From contig NC_085855.1 in the NCBI RefSeq assembly GCF_020906515.1, forward strand, positions 682,001-746,000: a stretch of DNA of 64,000 bases. The letters are read 5' to 3'. Positions within the stretch are counted from its first letter, which is position 1. Each line of letters opens with the position of its first letter. The position numbers and the translations under genes were made by a program. Below, in pieces: positions 25,601 to 38,098 of the stretch. The notes beneath the pieces were generated by a model. That model had not been told where the DNA came from. It saw only the letters and a list, made by a program, of their open reading frames with translations, and did not search any database. This DNA comes from Vanrija pseudolonga (lineage: Eukaryota; Basidiomycota; Tremellomycetes; Trichosporonales; Trichosporonaceae).

Positions 25601-27674
25601 GTGGAGTCATCTCGGTCGGACGCCGGATGCCACTCCGGGGTACAGGAGCTGCAGCAGTGCACAGGCGCTCTCAGGGCTCGTAGCAGTTTTGTTATTTTTT
25701 TCGTCGGTACCTGTGACTCAACAGAAGAGGGTGTACCCGTTCCTGTGGTTCGGTGGTGCTCGGCGGACCCTCGGTGGTGACTCTCCGCCCCCTCCGACAA
25801 GTACGCGCGCTGCCCAGGTGCCCAGGTTGCCCAGCTAGGGCAGTGGGCATGGTTCCCACCGATTCTCATACGCGGTTGGCGTGAGCGCGTGAGCGCGTGG
25901 GCAGGGGTGGCGGCCGCACACCCGCTTCGGAAACTGGGCATCTCTCCCTTGCCTTGCCTTTGCATCAGCAGCCAGCCTTGGCGTGCCGCCAAAGCGATCT
26001 CGGACGACGCTCGACTCCTGGTACCTTGTCCACATCCCTTGGGCAGAAATTCTGTGTGGAGCAGGGTGGGCATGGTCGCTTCTATCCATCATCCCCTCGG
26101 GTAAAGCTTCGGCCTGCGCGCGAATGCACGCACAAATGCTGCGCGCACGCCCATACGCGACGCGAAGCTCGGCTCTCTGCAGCTAGCTACACAACAACCA
26201 AGGCACACTCGTACCACTGCATTAACCGTTCTGGTCATCAGTGGCGTCGAGCTTGTCACTGCTACACCCCGATCAATCTCCAGTGGATGCAGCGCATGCC
26301 CAGGAGCAAAGAAAAAAAAGATACGCAGCACCTCCACCAGGACTAATGATGTCTATGACCGCCCCAGATCGGTCTTTTGGCAGCTGCATATCTCCATCGC
26401 GCCATGAACGCATGCGCCGCCTCCACCGTCCCCCTCGGCAACCTTGCTGCTGCTGTTGGCTCGCAACAAGCGAGCGGGCGCGCGGGAAGACGCGAGATCT
26501 TGTGGCGTCTACCGACCGGCCGGTATCGGACACGGCGTCGCCGCGCCTCGCCGCCACGAAGCGCGGTATTCAATTTACAGGCATGCATTAGCAGGCATAT
26601 TTGCTGTTGTGATGAGGTGATGCATTTTCCAGGCCTGGCGTCGTATGCTGGCTGTGGTGCTGCACCAAGCAGTGCTGCTGCCAAATCCACGCCGGGGTTC
26701 GGACCGATGCTACCGCCACGGTGTGCAGTCGTGGTTCTAGATCTGCCAAGAGGCTGGTAACGTAGGCTCGGAGGCGGCGTCGGTGTCTGCAATCTGTGTC
26801 GCGCAGCCGGCCGGTCGGCCGTCGTGGGCAGTCTGTCAGTCTGTTGAGCGAGCGAGTTTAGCGATGACAGAGTAGTATGTGGGCTGGTGTGTTGTCTGTC
26901 GCACTCCTCGGCCGCCGCTAGCCATGCAACCGGCATTCAACGGCGGCGGCGTGTGTGTCTGTGTACGTGCATGCAGTTCAGTGGTTGTTTATGGATCAAG
27001 GCGTCGTTTGTTAGGTGGACGTAGACTGTCCGGTAATCACGGGGCGAGCTGCATACTATTGGGGGTTGGGAGGGAGTGGTGTCATGGCATTCTGCACCAT
27101 GCGTGTCCTATTGCCCAATTGATCCTGGCATGATTAGGAAACTGGGGGGCGTCAGTGGGCCGCCGGACAAGTGTGGGCCGTAAGCGCCGTATGGGGTGCA
27201 ACGTGCATCCAGCCCCGGTGTATTACCAAGAGGGTCGTGGGTGTATTTGTCCCGCCTGGCTGGCTGTGCTTTGTTTGATGCTGACGTATCGCCGGTTTGT
27301 GTGGGGAGGGGGGGAATGGCGGCGGCAGGTAGGCGGGTGCGTCAACCCCTACTGTCAGCAGGTGTCTGTCTGGCTTGTCCCACATTTCGCTGTTCGGTGG
27401 CCTCGCTTTCCTCCTCCGGCCGGGTGCTGCGCGGCGTCGTGCGTCGTCGTCGCTCGCTCGCCGCACTGTTTTCCCCCCGCCGCCCCCCCACTTTAATGGT
27501 CGTACCTTCTTTTTTGACCTGTCCACCCTTTGGACCCTGAGCCGTCCTCGTCGGTGCCCTGACCCGTCCCTGAACCCTAACTTGTGACCACCTTTGCTTT
27601 TTGGGTGCCCTGAGCGGGTTTAAGCGGGGCGCGCGGCGCTTTACATGCGGTGAGTCTCGTCGCGAGACCGGATG

Positions 27675-29401
27675 GCATCTGGCAGCATCAACTGCACTCG
27701 TCTGTCCGACCACCGTGGTGTCTCGTCTCCCACCCGATAACCTATCAAACCACGTCCTTCTTAAAGACCACACACACAACCCTCCCACACCCCCCGATAT
27801 TACAAGCATCCCCCCCCCAACCCCACCACCACCTACCCCCCCCCCCCTCATCCTCTCTTGCACACTCTCACACAACCTACAACCAACAACTCAACTCATC
27901 ACCACCACCACCACCACCACACTACTCGACGCCTCTTCGCTCCACCCAAATTCGCCTCGCGTCGATCTCTCTCCACCCACCACCACCCAGCCGGCTGTAA
28001 CCGCTCATCGCCAAAACGCCTGCCATTTCCAACCCCCCCACTACAAAAGCACCACCCACCCACCCAACCGGCACCTAATCCATCCCCCAAATACTCGGGC
28101 TGGCTCCACAGTTGTCGCTCCACTCCCATCCCATCACTGCTTGTGCAGTTCAAATCCAAACCCCGTAGCACCCCACACATCCTTTGGCCGTCTACCCAAC
28201 CCACACAACCCACTCAACACCCGCCCCCCTCCCACCGCCCCCGGCAGTCTTCCTCCTCACTCGTCATATCTTGGCCCCGGCTCTTCGCCTCCCTCGCATT
28301 GACGCACACTTCCTCTCCCACTTTACCGCCTTTTCGTCCCGCACGCGCTGTACCTCGTTCTCGTTTGCAGATTAGCGTGCATAAAACATTCGACTTGGCG
28401 CGCCACCAACCCCGACACTGATCATACAAGTGAATTCAAGTGAACAATCGCCTACTTGTCGCTTGTTCCCACCACCTCGACTACTCTTTGTCTTTCAACG
28501 TTACATTGGGAAATTGACTAGGTGAGCATTTGGTGCCTGCATGCGGTTTTTCTTTTCTCGCTTTGTGGTTTATTCCAAACAACAACGTCACACGCCGATC
28601 TGCGTGTGTGTGGGAGCAGCGCGGCGCGGGTGTGTGTGTAATGTGCCGTGTGCCTCGGCTGGCAGCATTGGGAGTGGGAGTGGTGGCTTCTAGCGGCCCA
28701 TCCCCACGCGCCTCGCCGCCACGCCCCCCCCTCTCCCCCCCTTGGATCCGTTTTGTGCCAGTTGGACCGTGCTCAGCGCTCTTTGTGCTTGTGCTGGCTT
28801 CCTGATGGAATGAAACAATAAACGGGGGGTTGGGCCGGTGGCCAAGGCGACCAGAGACGGCGCAGCATGCACCGTGCTCGCGTCGTCGTCGTCGTCGATG
28901 GGGTCTGGCCGCTGGAGCGATCCATGCACCCATCAACGCGCGCGATACTCGCCGCATCTTGCCCTTTGCTTCGGACGGATGCCACTCCATCAATCCGATC
29001 CTTCCCTCTCCCCTCGTCCTAAACACGTACTTGGTCCCCACGACTGGCACATCGTCGCACACATACACACACACCACGTCGTCTCTCTACTTCAATCTTA
29101 CACTCTTCCTTCCATCCTCCCATCTCCCCTCCCCCCCACTACATTCTTGCCTTCCCCTTCCATCACCCCCACACTGGTTCGCCTAGTCCCAATCCACCTC
29201 CCATCCTCGCCACCACCGGTGCAACTTGCATTGTTACCCAGGTCGGCTTCCCTATCACGTCGCATCATCTCATTCTGTGTTCCCAGCATGGTTGTTCGTC
29301 ACCCATACCCTACACATAATACTAACCCACTCCAGTTTTCTCGCCGTCCCTCCGCACCCATTGCCACCGTTCTTCCAGCACGACCTCCACCCCACCGCAA
29401 C
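27675..29401 (+). other. Probable long 5' leader of the cyclin gene, with leader intron
   Basis: From about 27,675 to 28,540 the + strand is C-rich, G-poor and contains no ATG. A good splice donor (GACTAG/GTGAGC) sits at 28,522. The next 800 nt are more G-rich and hold several ATGs. A TACTAAC branch site at 29,320-29,326 and acceptor CCACTCCAG ending at 29,335 follow. Removing 28,522-29,335 as one intron would leave a leader of over 900 nt without any ATG before the cyclin start at 29,402. Smaller alternative introns are possible (acceptors ending at 29,194 or 29,241). Leader status is inferred from composition and splice signals; no transcript evidence is available. Confidence 0.5.
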
Positions 29402-30501
29402 ATGTCTGCTGCTTCCACCTCTGTGCCTGCCGCCAGGCCAAACCCCCCTTCCCCCGCCTCGTCGCGCAAGGCCGCCAAGGCCTCCGCTTCGTCTTCGGCC
29501 GCGTCGTCAAGACCATCTCAGCGCGCTGCCGACCCCTACTATGGCCATGAGGAGACATCGGTGCTGTGCGCCCGTTTCGTGAGTCGTCGACGCAACCCAC
29601 GCCACTCGGGCCATTTTCATCTACTGACACGTCTATTCAGATCACGGCTCTCTTCCAGTGCCCCAACATTCCCCCCGCTGCCCAGCCCGGTGGCCCCACC
29701 CCTACTCTGGCGCACTTTGTCGCCTACGCATTGCACAGGACACGACTTCCTTCGGTCGTCACCTTTGCTGCGCTCCTCTTGTTGCAGAGACTGAAGACTC
29801 GCTTCCCCGCCGCCCGGGGATCGTCGGGACACCGCCTCTTCATCTCGGCCTTCATGATCGCCTCAAAAGTCATCTGCGATGACACTTACTCGAACCAGTC
29901 GTGGTGCATCGTGGGACAAAAGATGTTCGCCCTCAAGGAGATCAACCAGATGGAGCGCGAAATGTGCGGCTACCTCGAATGGAACCTGAACGTCGCTGGC
30001 GACGAGCTTGCCGAGTTTGAGGCCCGCACCCGTGCGGAGCATGGCCCTCGCGCCGTCGCCCGTGCCTCGAGCGCCGTCTCGTCCGAGGTCTCGCTCGCGG
30101 CCTCTTCTCCCGCCGAGACCCTCGCCAACGTTTACCCCTCACCCGAGACGACGCCCGACCCCTCGTCGTCGTCGTCCCGCCCCATCCGCCCGGTGCCTGC
30201 TCTCCACAAGCGGGCACCGACGACATTTCCGAGCCCAGCTTCCATGCGCAACGCCTACCTCACCCCCTCGAGCAACGTCTCGCCCCAGCCCCCAGCACTG
30301 GCCTCGGCATCCTCCAGCCTAGCCTCGTCGCCTGCCTCTGAAGATTGCAAGACGCCTTCCCCGATCGCCTCTGTCAACAAGCCCAAGCGACCTATCTCGT
30401 CGCGAACGCTTAGCGGCAAGACGGTGGCCGACATTGAGCAGCGCTTTGGTCCTTTGAGTCAGCCGCCTTGTGGCGTGCCTCTGAGCGTTGGCGGCTGGTA
30501 G
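29402..30501 (+). CDS. Pcl/Pho80-type cyclin
   Basis: Exons 29402-29578 and 29641-30501 join to 345 residues. After a Ser/Ala/Pro-rich N-terminus comes one cyclin box, about residues 50-165: ITALFQCPN, TLAHFVAYALHRTRLPSVVTFAALLLLQRLKTRFP, then HRLFISAFMIASKVICDDTYSNQSWCIVGQKMF and EINQMEREMCGYLEWNLNV. The pattern SAFMIASKxxDD and INxMEREMCxYLEWxL is diagnostic of PCL cyclins, which partner Pho85/CDK5-type kinases in cell-cycle start, polarity and nutrient signalling. The C-terminal half is Ser/Pro-rich with many possible kinase sites. The first ATG after the leader intron is used. It stands alone between two long gene-free regions, unlike every other gene here. Confidence 0.92.
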
Positions 30502-31853
30502 ATTCCATCATACCCCCACTCGCATCACACACACACACATTTACTTGTACAGTTGTATACATCATCCACCAACAACCACTACACCTTACTGTCCATCATG
30601 TTCATTTTCATTCTTGCATAGCACTCGTCCCTATAGCTGGTCCATAACAGCCACCTTTTCTAATGAAAATGTCTGCCTTGACGCTATTCTTTTGCCACAC
30701 GTTACTAATGGTCGCACTCTGTCTAGCATTGGGTTTGTGACGCTGCGGTGTAGAAAAAGTTCCCACAGGTTGGTGGAGCTAGTGTGAGTGAAACGAGAGA
30801 GCGTAGACGTCGTCGTCGTCGCTGGGTTGTGCCTGTCGAGTTACTTGGCACCCGCACTATGAGAGTGGTGGGGTGGTATGGGTGGGCAAGCAACCGCCGC
30901 CGTGCCGTCCATGGGTCGTCGTCGTCACTGGATGCATGCCGCTGCCGCTACTGTCCGCTACTGTGCCACTGCCGCCTGCCGCTGGTAGCGGCTCGGTCGC
31001 ACCGTTTGCAAGTCCTACGTTGGCGTCCCCACAAATTGAGCATTGTGTCGCTCGACTTGGCGTCACGGGTTCACTTGCACCACCTCGTCTATCTAGACGG
31101 AACGGACGCGAGACGAGACGAAACGACGCTTGCGTGCGTTGCGTTGCGTTGGGGCGGCGTGTGGCGTGGCGTGGCATGGCAGCTGTGATGCTGCGGCGGC
31201 GAGCCGCCGGTGTGTGTGCGTCTGTTCGTCAAGTTGCTGCATTCATTCATTCGGCCCAAGTCGCCGACGGAACGGGACAAGGAAAGACAGCCAGCCCACA
31301 CGTACTTACGTCCAGATCCGGCCCACCGGCGTCGAGTCGTCCAAACCCCAGCCCGTCCGTTGCGGCATGCTGCGGCAGCGCCCGGCAGCAAGCCAACAAG
31401 CGAGTTGCTCGCCTCGCCTCGCCTCGTTTCATTGTGTCGTGGCGCCGTGGCGGCCTGTTCCAAAGCCCGCCCGCCGACCTTTTGCGAGCCTAGCCGCTGC
31501 TGTCGGAGCATGCTGCATGGCTCGGCGTAGCGCCTCGGTGTAAATTTTCGCCGCGCGCATGCATGCAGGGAGGGCCATTGTTCCATGATGCTCCTGCTCC
31601 TGCGTGCCGACCCCTATGATGGCGTCGCTGCTCGGCGGCGGACGCCACAGGGGCTGGCTGCAACGCGCCAAGATCAGTAGTCACTGGCTGGCTGGCTTGG
31701 GCGAGTCGGACGGCCCGACCAGAGGCCGAAGCGATGCGACTGACGCAGTGACGGGTGGGCGGGCGCCTCGCGGCACGCACGGCGGGCGGGTGAACGGGCT
31801 TCGGCGTCGCGCGGCCGTAGGCGTTACTTGCCGTGTGGGCGCCTGCTGGATGC

Positions 31854-31874
31854 CATTCATTCATTCATTCATTT
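31854..31874 (+). repeat. (CATT)n repeat
   Basis: Five CATT units in a row in the downstream desert. Confidence 0.85.
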
Positions 31875-32285
31875 TACATCGAATACTTGCGCAGACGCAC
31901 GCACGCAGAAGACATACGAAGGCGTCGGAATGCCCGCGCCGAGAGTGCTGTGGCGGGCGGGCGGGCGGGCGGGTGGGCCCACGCATGCGACTTTGCTGGG
32001 GACGCGCGCGCACACGACATGCTCCTTGCTGCTGCTTTGCCTTGCCTGGCTGGCCTCGAGCGTCGTCTCGCACCAGCCCGCCCGCAACCCACTCGCACTC
32101 GCACTCGCACTGGCCATACTTGCACTTACTCGCGCTTGCGACGAATGCCTGCATTCCCCGCGGATTCCAAACTCGTCCCAAAACCCCCCCCCCCCCCCCG
32201 CCCCGCTCTCGCCCTTGTTGCTATTTTTCCGCAGCCCAAAGCCTTTTCCGGTGACATGACGTGCGGCATCTATGCATCTAGCGCC

Positions 32286-32314
32286 CGCTGCGGCTGCGGC
32301 TGCGGCTGCGGCTC
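32286..32314 (+). repeat. (GGCTGC)n repeat
   Basis: Four perfect hexamer units GGCTGC. Just downstream the sequence CTCTAGCGAGAG forms a short palindrome. Confidence 0.8.
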
Positions 32315-35300
32315 ACCCCTCGCTCTCTCTAGCGAGAGCTAGCTACATAGCTAGGTACACCGGCATCCACCGGCCACGCCGCTTGACCGGGCACTGGTTT
32401 GTTTGGTTCTGCGCACGCGTGGATGGATATGCACCATGCGAGACACGGTCAAGTGTCCCCTTGTTGTCGTCACGCGCGACACACACCATGCACTGGTGAC
32501 ACGCGCCTGCGTGCGCTTGCGCTCAGCACGCCGCAGCTACACCGACTGCCCACTGGCTCGCTGGCTCGCTCGGATGCTGTCGGGCTAGGAGCCGCCCTCG
32601 TTCCCGGCGCCAACAACACCGACAGACAACAACAAAGACAGACGAGACCGCACTAGCCTGTCCTGTTCGGTCGGTATCACGCTTGTTCACGCTGGATCAC
32701 GCTCGCGCGAACCCCGTTTCACGCGCGCACCCGCTTGCTTGCCACCCGACCCGTCTGTCGCGCTGTCGCACCCACGCTTGCAGCTAGGCTGCGACCGCAG
32801 CAACGGCTGACGACGGTACTGTTCTGTGTATTGTGCTCGCTGGCTCCCAGCCCACCACCCCACCCCGACTTTGGCATCTGGTTGCCGGTGGGCGGTGTGC
32901 ATCGTGACGACACTTGGTGTCTTGCATAAGGATTGATTGTTATTCATCTCCTCCCCGACTAGTCTCCCGGCGGCTCCAGACGTTGCAGGCGCGCTGCCAG
33001 TGTCTCATCTCGTGCCGGATTCGCGGCGCGCAGATCCCATACTGTTTGTTGTTGACGACATGACGCGGGCATCGGACGCTACTTTGCATGCCTTGCTCTT
33101 GGCTCATGCCGTCCTGCCTGCATGACTTGACTTGCATCTGCCGAGAAGCGCGTACGACGCTGTTTGCCACTGGCCATCTGCCTGCCTGCGTGCTTGCTGG
33201 TTGTGCGTTTTGCCGTGCCGGAGCATGCCGCAACGGCAGCAGCAGCGCCTCACCCAATGCATTCCCATCGACCAGCCTCTTCGTTATTACCTGCTCGTGC
33301 TGCGCTTGATGTGCGTGCTGCTTGGTTGTTAGGGACGACACGCGTCATGCTGTCAACGAGCTGTAAGACCAGGCACTTTTGCTCCAACGTCCCGATCAGT
33401 ACAAGCCCGTTTCCCACACCAATCCCGCTGGGAACGCACACCTTTGCACCCGAGTGAGTTGATCAAGCAAACGACCATGATGCATCAATCTTGAATTGGC
33501 CGCGTGCCCAACCCAACCAAAGGCCCAAATAGTGGGTGGGACCTTGCGTGCCTCCCACCCATTGTCAGACTGAGTGACACGGTGCAGCAGCAGCAGCAGC
33601 TGCTGCTTGCGCTGTTTGCCTACTGTCCAAGCGTCAATGACGCATCACGCCAAGCGGGGCTCGGTTCACACACTCAAAGTGCTTCCCACCGCCCCCCAAC
33701 CGCGCCAGCCCCAGCACGCATGCCACGAACCCCGTGACAATACACCACCCCCACATCTTTGTTTCATTGTCCTGCTGTAGCTGCTGCTTGGCTGTCTTTC
33801 TTTCGTGTCACTTTTCTGGGGCAGCAGGGGAGAGCCGCCACCGCGGGGCAGAGGCGTCCGCTTATCCGAAAAGAACAAGGCCGGGAGAAAGTCGGAGCAT
33901 TGGTGAGGATCCCTCGCTGCAGCCACTTCCATGCCTGATGAAGCGCCAACGCCACGTCACTGCCTCCCCCTGCGCCTCGCTCCCACGCAGCGCCGCCGCC
34001 CTAGGGGGTGGCAGAAGAGTGAGCAAGCGACAACGCACGGCGCCGTAAACGTCGGAGGGAGGGCACGCCAGCAGAGCATCGCAAGTCAGTCACCAGCGCG
34101 TCGTGCGCAGGGGCAAGGCGCTGGTGTAGAGAGGATCTCGCCACTAGCGTGAGTCTGCGTGGGCAAGTCTGCTAGCAAGCAACACTGTCTAGTTAGCCGG
34201 GGTGTGGCACTAGCTCGTTTGTGGCAACATAGCAACACAAACAAACAATAGAAAGTAGATGTAATTACAAAAAGCCAAACCTGTCAAGTGACGCTTGAAT
34301 TGTTTGATGTGGCGGCAGGCGGCGTACAGGCCGACAGACACACCGATGAGAACCGACGGCGGTCGAGGTGAGTCGATCACCAACACAATGATGCGAGTCA
34401 CCTGGCGTCGGATCGCATCTGATGTCAGCCAGCGAGCGAGCCAGCCTCGTTCTTCCCCACCGAGACCCCCGCTGCTGCTCCTCCGCCAAGTGACGCCGTC
34501 AACGCTTCCGCCGTCGGCCAGTGCCGCCCCCGACGCCGCCGCCGCCGCCACACCGCCCCATGAGCGCCAGGCGGGCAGCGGCTGTGGCCGCGGCTGACAC
34601 TGGCAGAGGTGCCACGGCACGCGCGCCAATCTGCGATGGGTGCCGGATACAGATAGCGGGCGGTTGGGCGGGCGAGGTATGCGCCGTGCTGCGGCTGCTA
34701 CATGCGCCGCGTACCGCGTTGCGGCTGCCGCAGCAAAGCACGAGCCGGCGCGGAGCTACGCGCAGCAACGTTGCCGCCGCCACAGTGGTGGCACCGAGGC
34801 CGCCGCTTGTTTGCTACGGCGCCTAGTGCCGCCCCCACCAACCCCACCCCCCACCCGCATCCATGTCATGGCGTGCGGCTCATCGAAGGCGTGCGCGATG
34901 TGGCGCGCAGTCAAAACTTGGACTGCCTCAAGTTGGAAAAAGCACCACAGTTATTCGCGGATACGTGTCGTTGGCGATAAGTCGATCGATCGCCCATGCG
35001 CGCGCGCCCACTTGCTTGCAGCTCAGCTGCGCCGGATGCAACGCGGCGTCTGGAATTGACGACCAACGCGTTAGCATCCGCGCGATATATCGAAGGCGTG
35101 CATGCACATGTGCACAGTTGCTTCTCATGACGCGCGGCGGTCAATGCCGCAGCTGTAAACAGCTCCACAACACCGGCGTTCGCAAGATCTAATCGGCGGT
35201 TTAGGTCTGTTAGCTCCACAAAAAATAAGCCTTCCGGGGCCTCGACCCATGCCACTCGCCGCCCACAAAACCGACTTTGGGGCGCGCCCCCGCCTTGGCC

Positions 35301-37080
35301 TACGTGATGCGGCGTTGAATGGCTGCAGTGCGGGCCACCGCGTCACCGAGCTAGCCAAGGACTCAGCGCGCGCGCGGGGAATACATACGCGCCGGCCTCG
35401 CGTATGTACAAGTCGACACTGAATGCGATGCAGAAATGGATTATTGCAGCAGCAGACGGCGCGTGCTGCAACGGGTGAACCATGATGGCTGAATTATGAC
35501 GCCCGGGGGTGATCGACGACGCCAGACGTCATAGGCACCGGGGCTACAGTACGACGACGAGGACAGCGCGACCCAGGCAGCGTTCTGTTCGGTACATCGC
35601 GATCCTCGCCAGCCGTCGCTTTGCTCGCCTAGACACAACACGTACGCAGACCCGTGGCACCGGACATGTGTTCAGCGCACTGTGTCAACTGGCACGTGCA
35701 TGTTATTGTTGTGGGGAAGCATTCTCGGTGAAGCAATTCTCGGTGTTTGCTCTTGTCGCTTGGATGCATGCCGTCGGATTGCGCGTGACTGGGGTGTGTG
35801 TGTGCATGCAGAGGCAGTGATGCACGTAACTCGAGGTACGCGGAGAACCGAGGATCGCCGCAAGCGAGCGACGGTTGCCGGCTGCTGGGCTGGGTGGCAT
35901 TGTCGTCGAGTGCCAATGCACACGACCATGCCCCCCCCGCACGGTGCCGTCTGCACCCCCTGGCACCGTTTCTCCTTATCGAAAGGAGCAAGTGCCACGA
36001 TCCCCGCCGTTGCGCAGTGGACGACGGATGGACAACGAATGGACAAGACCCCCCTTTCCCCTCGCGTCGCTGATTCCGAACCGATGACAATGAGGGCGGC
36101 CGCGCGCGCGACCCGCCGGCTCTTTGCCCAAATGCGACAACCGGAGTGACATGAGTGGTGGTGTGCTCACTCTGTGCATCAGTCAGTCAATGGAGCGGGT
36201 AGAGTACTACCCGCGGCTTGTTGATGGCACCCGCGCCCAAACTCAACCTGCTCACCCTAGATCTGTGTCGTGTTTTTCGACGATAGCACCCAGACTTGGA
36301 TTACGACATGCGCGTACGAGAGAGCACCAAGGGCACCCAAAGATCAACATTGCCTCCAGCATCTCACCGCAACATACACTGCCCAGGGTGCCCCTATCCC
36401 GACGTGCCTTTCCAGGGCAATGGCAGACGTACGACGACACCTTGTAACCTCCTGCCGAATTTCGCGCCCGTGGTAGCGTACGCAGCTTGAGCTAGAGTCG
36501 CCGCCGCCGCCGCTGGCTCGTGCCGCCCCGCAGCCGCCGGCGGGTGGTGTCCATGCTGCCAACTGACCCTGCGGCAACTTTTCTGTGGCCAAACCAAATC
36601 TGTGGGGAATGCTGCTGCTCGCTGCTGCTCGTGTGGCACACGCCGCCACAAATGTGCAGGTACGAGAAAAGGTGGGCTTCGTTGGTCGTCGCCATGTCGT
36701 GTGCATGGCTACCGCTGCTGCTGGCTGATGCTGCTGCATTGTGGCGGCGTCAGCAAGCCCAGTGCACCGCCCGCCTCGCGCGCCTCCGGGACGGACAGAC
36801 GGCCGTTACGACGGGGAACTCGTCGGCAAATGACGGGGCGGGCAAAGGGCGGGCGGCGTCGAGGCAACGCGGCGGCGCGGGGCGGCGCGGCGCCGCCTCC
36901 GCCATCTTTTGGCAGTCTAACTCCGCCGCATACGCACAGGCAGGCGCCGTCGGCTCGACCGGTACAGATACCCCAGCATGTAACATGACGTTTGTTCCAC
37001 TATGCTACGGCACGATCTGGGCACGGCGGGTCGAGCGGGTGGCAGGGGGTGTACGTACGGCCGCGTCGAGCGCGGGGGAT

Positions 37081-37118
37081 GGGGGCGGGGCGGGGCGGGG
37101 CGGGGCGGGGCGGGGCGA
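37081..37118 (+). repeat. (GGGGC)n tract
   Basis: Six or seven GGGGC units in a row. Four or more G-runs in close succession can fold as a G-quadruplex on the + strand. Confidence 0.85.
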
Positions 37119-37882
37119 GCGAACGCGCATTCGGCATCGGCGCGCAAGGTGCCGACGGACAAGACGGTAGATCTTGCTTGTCGCCCCAGAATTTCTTTGT
37201 CGAGGTTGACGAGACGCGCGCAGACGATAGCCGCGCGAGTCGCGATCAGGTCAGTCGCATCGGAGGCGGTGGGAGGGGGGGGGGGGGGGCGGGGGCGGGC
37301 GTCGTCGACGCGCTCTCGCGCCGACTCCCTCCCGCCTGCGCCAAGCATTCCCAGCGGCGCTGTTATTGTCATGCCTGTTGTCGTTGTTGTTGTCGCAGAC
37401 AATGGGGCACCCGAGAAACGCTCCGGCGGCAGGGCAGCCTTGGCGTCGGCAGCGGTGTGACAGTGCGACGGCCCGATGCGGACACACACCGCGCGCGCGG
37501 GGGGCTTGGCCGAAACCGATGGTCTCTCCGATGAGGTGGTGGCACGAGAACAGTGCCACGACGCCTCATCTGTCCCAATGTGCATGCCACAGCGGTCGGC
37601 CCGCTGTCGTGTGGTCGCCTTGGCACTGTGCATCGTATCGGGTAGCGCCTCCCGTTCCGATACATGCTGCGCAGGGGTGAGAAGCTGCTCTCGAGATGCA
37701 GTTCTTGGCGCTGTCGATGCATGCGTGTCGCTTTGTCCTGATCGGTCCGACCATCAAGGTGAGAAAGTCCGACAGATCGGGACGGGGGGTCGGTGCGGGC
37801 TGAGGCCGCGAGGCCGCGAGACCGACCGGTGACCGAGATACCGACGGAAGTGGCCAGCACGTGGAAATAATCCCGTGAAATC

Positions 37883-37920
37883 TGTCGCGTGGAAACCACG
37901 CGATCAAGTGCCACGCGACA
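37883..37920. promoter_or_regulatory. Inverted repeat upstream of the E2-variant gene
   Basis: TGTCGCGTGG at 37883-37892 and its exact reverse complement CCACGCGACA at 37911-37920 are separated by 18 nt. A third half-site, CCACGCG at 37896-37902, lies between them, so CGCGTGG occurs three times. A CACGTG E-box follows near 37929. The cluster lies about 180-215 nt before the start codon at 38099, a plausible position for a factor-binding site. Function is inferred only from symmetry and place. Confidence 0.45.
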
Positions 37921-38098
37921 TCTTGTACACGTGACTTGTTCGGCCTCGACGCCTTCCTCGCGACCACTGCCACTGTGTTCACGTCACGACTGACTGCACT
38001 GGACCGACTGCACGACGGCCGTAATCCAACAACAAAACCTTGTCAACAAGTCGTCTCTTTCGACCCTTGTCCCGTCTCGCCACTCGGCCATCGCCACC

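Larger units (their letters stand above)
18931..27674. other. Gene desert upstream of the cyclin leader
   Basis: About 8.7 kb with no frame that reads like a protein, although GC richness leaves many open frames of 100-330 codons by chance. It holds short simple repeats (listed separately), homopolymer runs (T about 22168-22181, T about 25361-25368) and many CG-rich stretches. I found no terminal repeats, transposase-like or reverse-transcriptase-like motifs, and no tRNA arms. The first few hundred bases are the XPT1 promoter. It could be a long regulatory region or carry a non-coding RNA; sequence alone does not decide. Confidence 0.5.
30502..38098. other. Gene desert downstream of the cyclin gene
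   Basis: About 7.6 kb with no convincing gene. It starts with the cyclin 3' flank and ends with the promoter of the E2-variant gene. Open frames up to about 240 codons exist but are low-complexity and overlap each other in several frames. Simple repeats (CATT, GGCTGC, CAG, GGGGC) and G or C homopolymers are scattered through it. No transposon signature was seen. Confidence 0.5.

Noticed and set aside
18931-38098. The gene-poor region as a centromere
   Set aside because: It is GC-rich, lacks retroelements such as those in Cryptococcus centromeres, and holds an intact cyclin gene.
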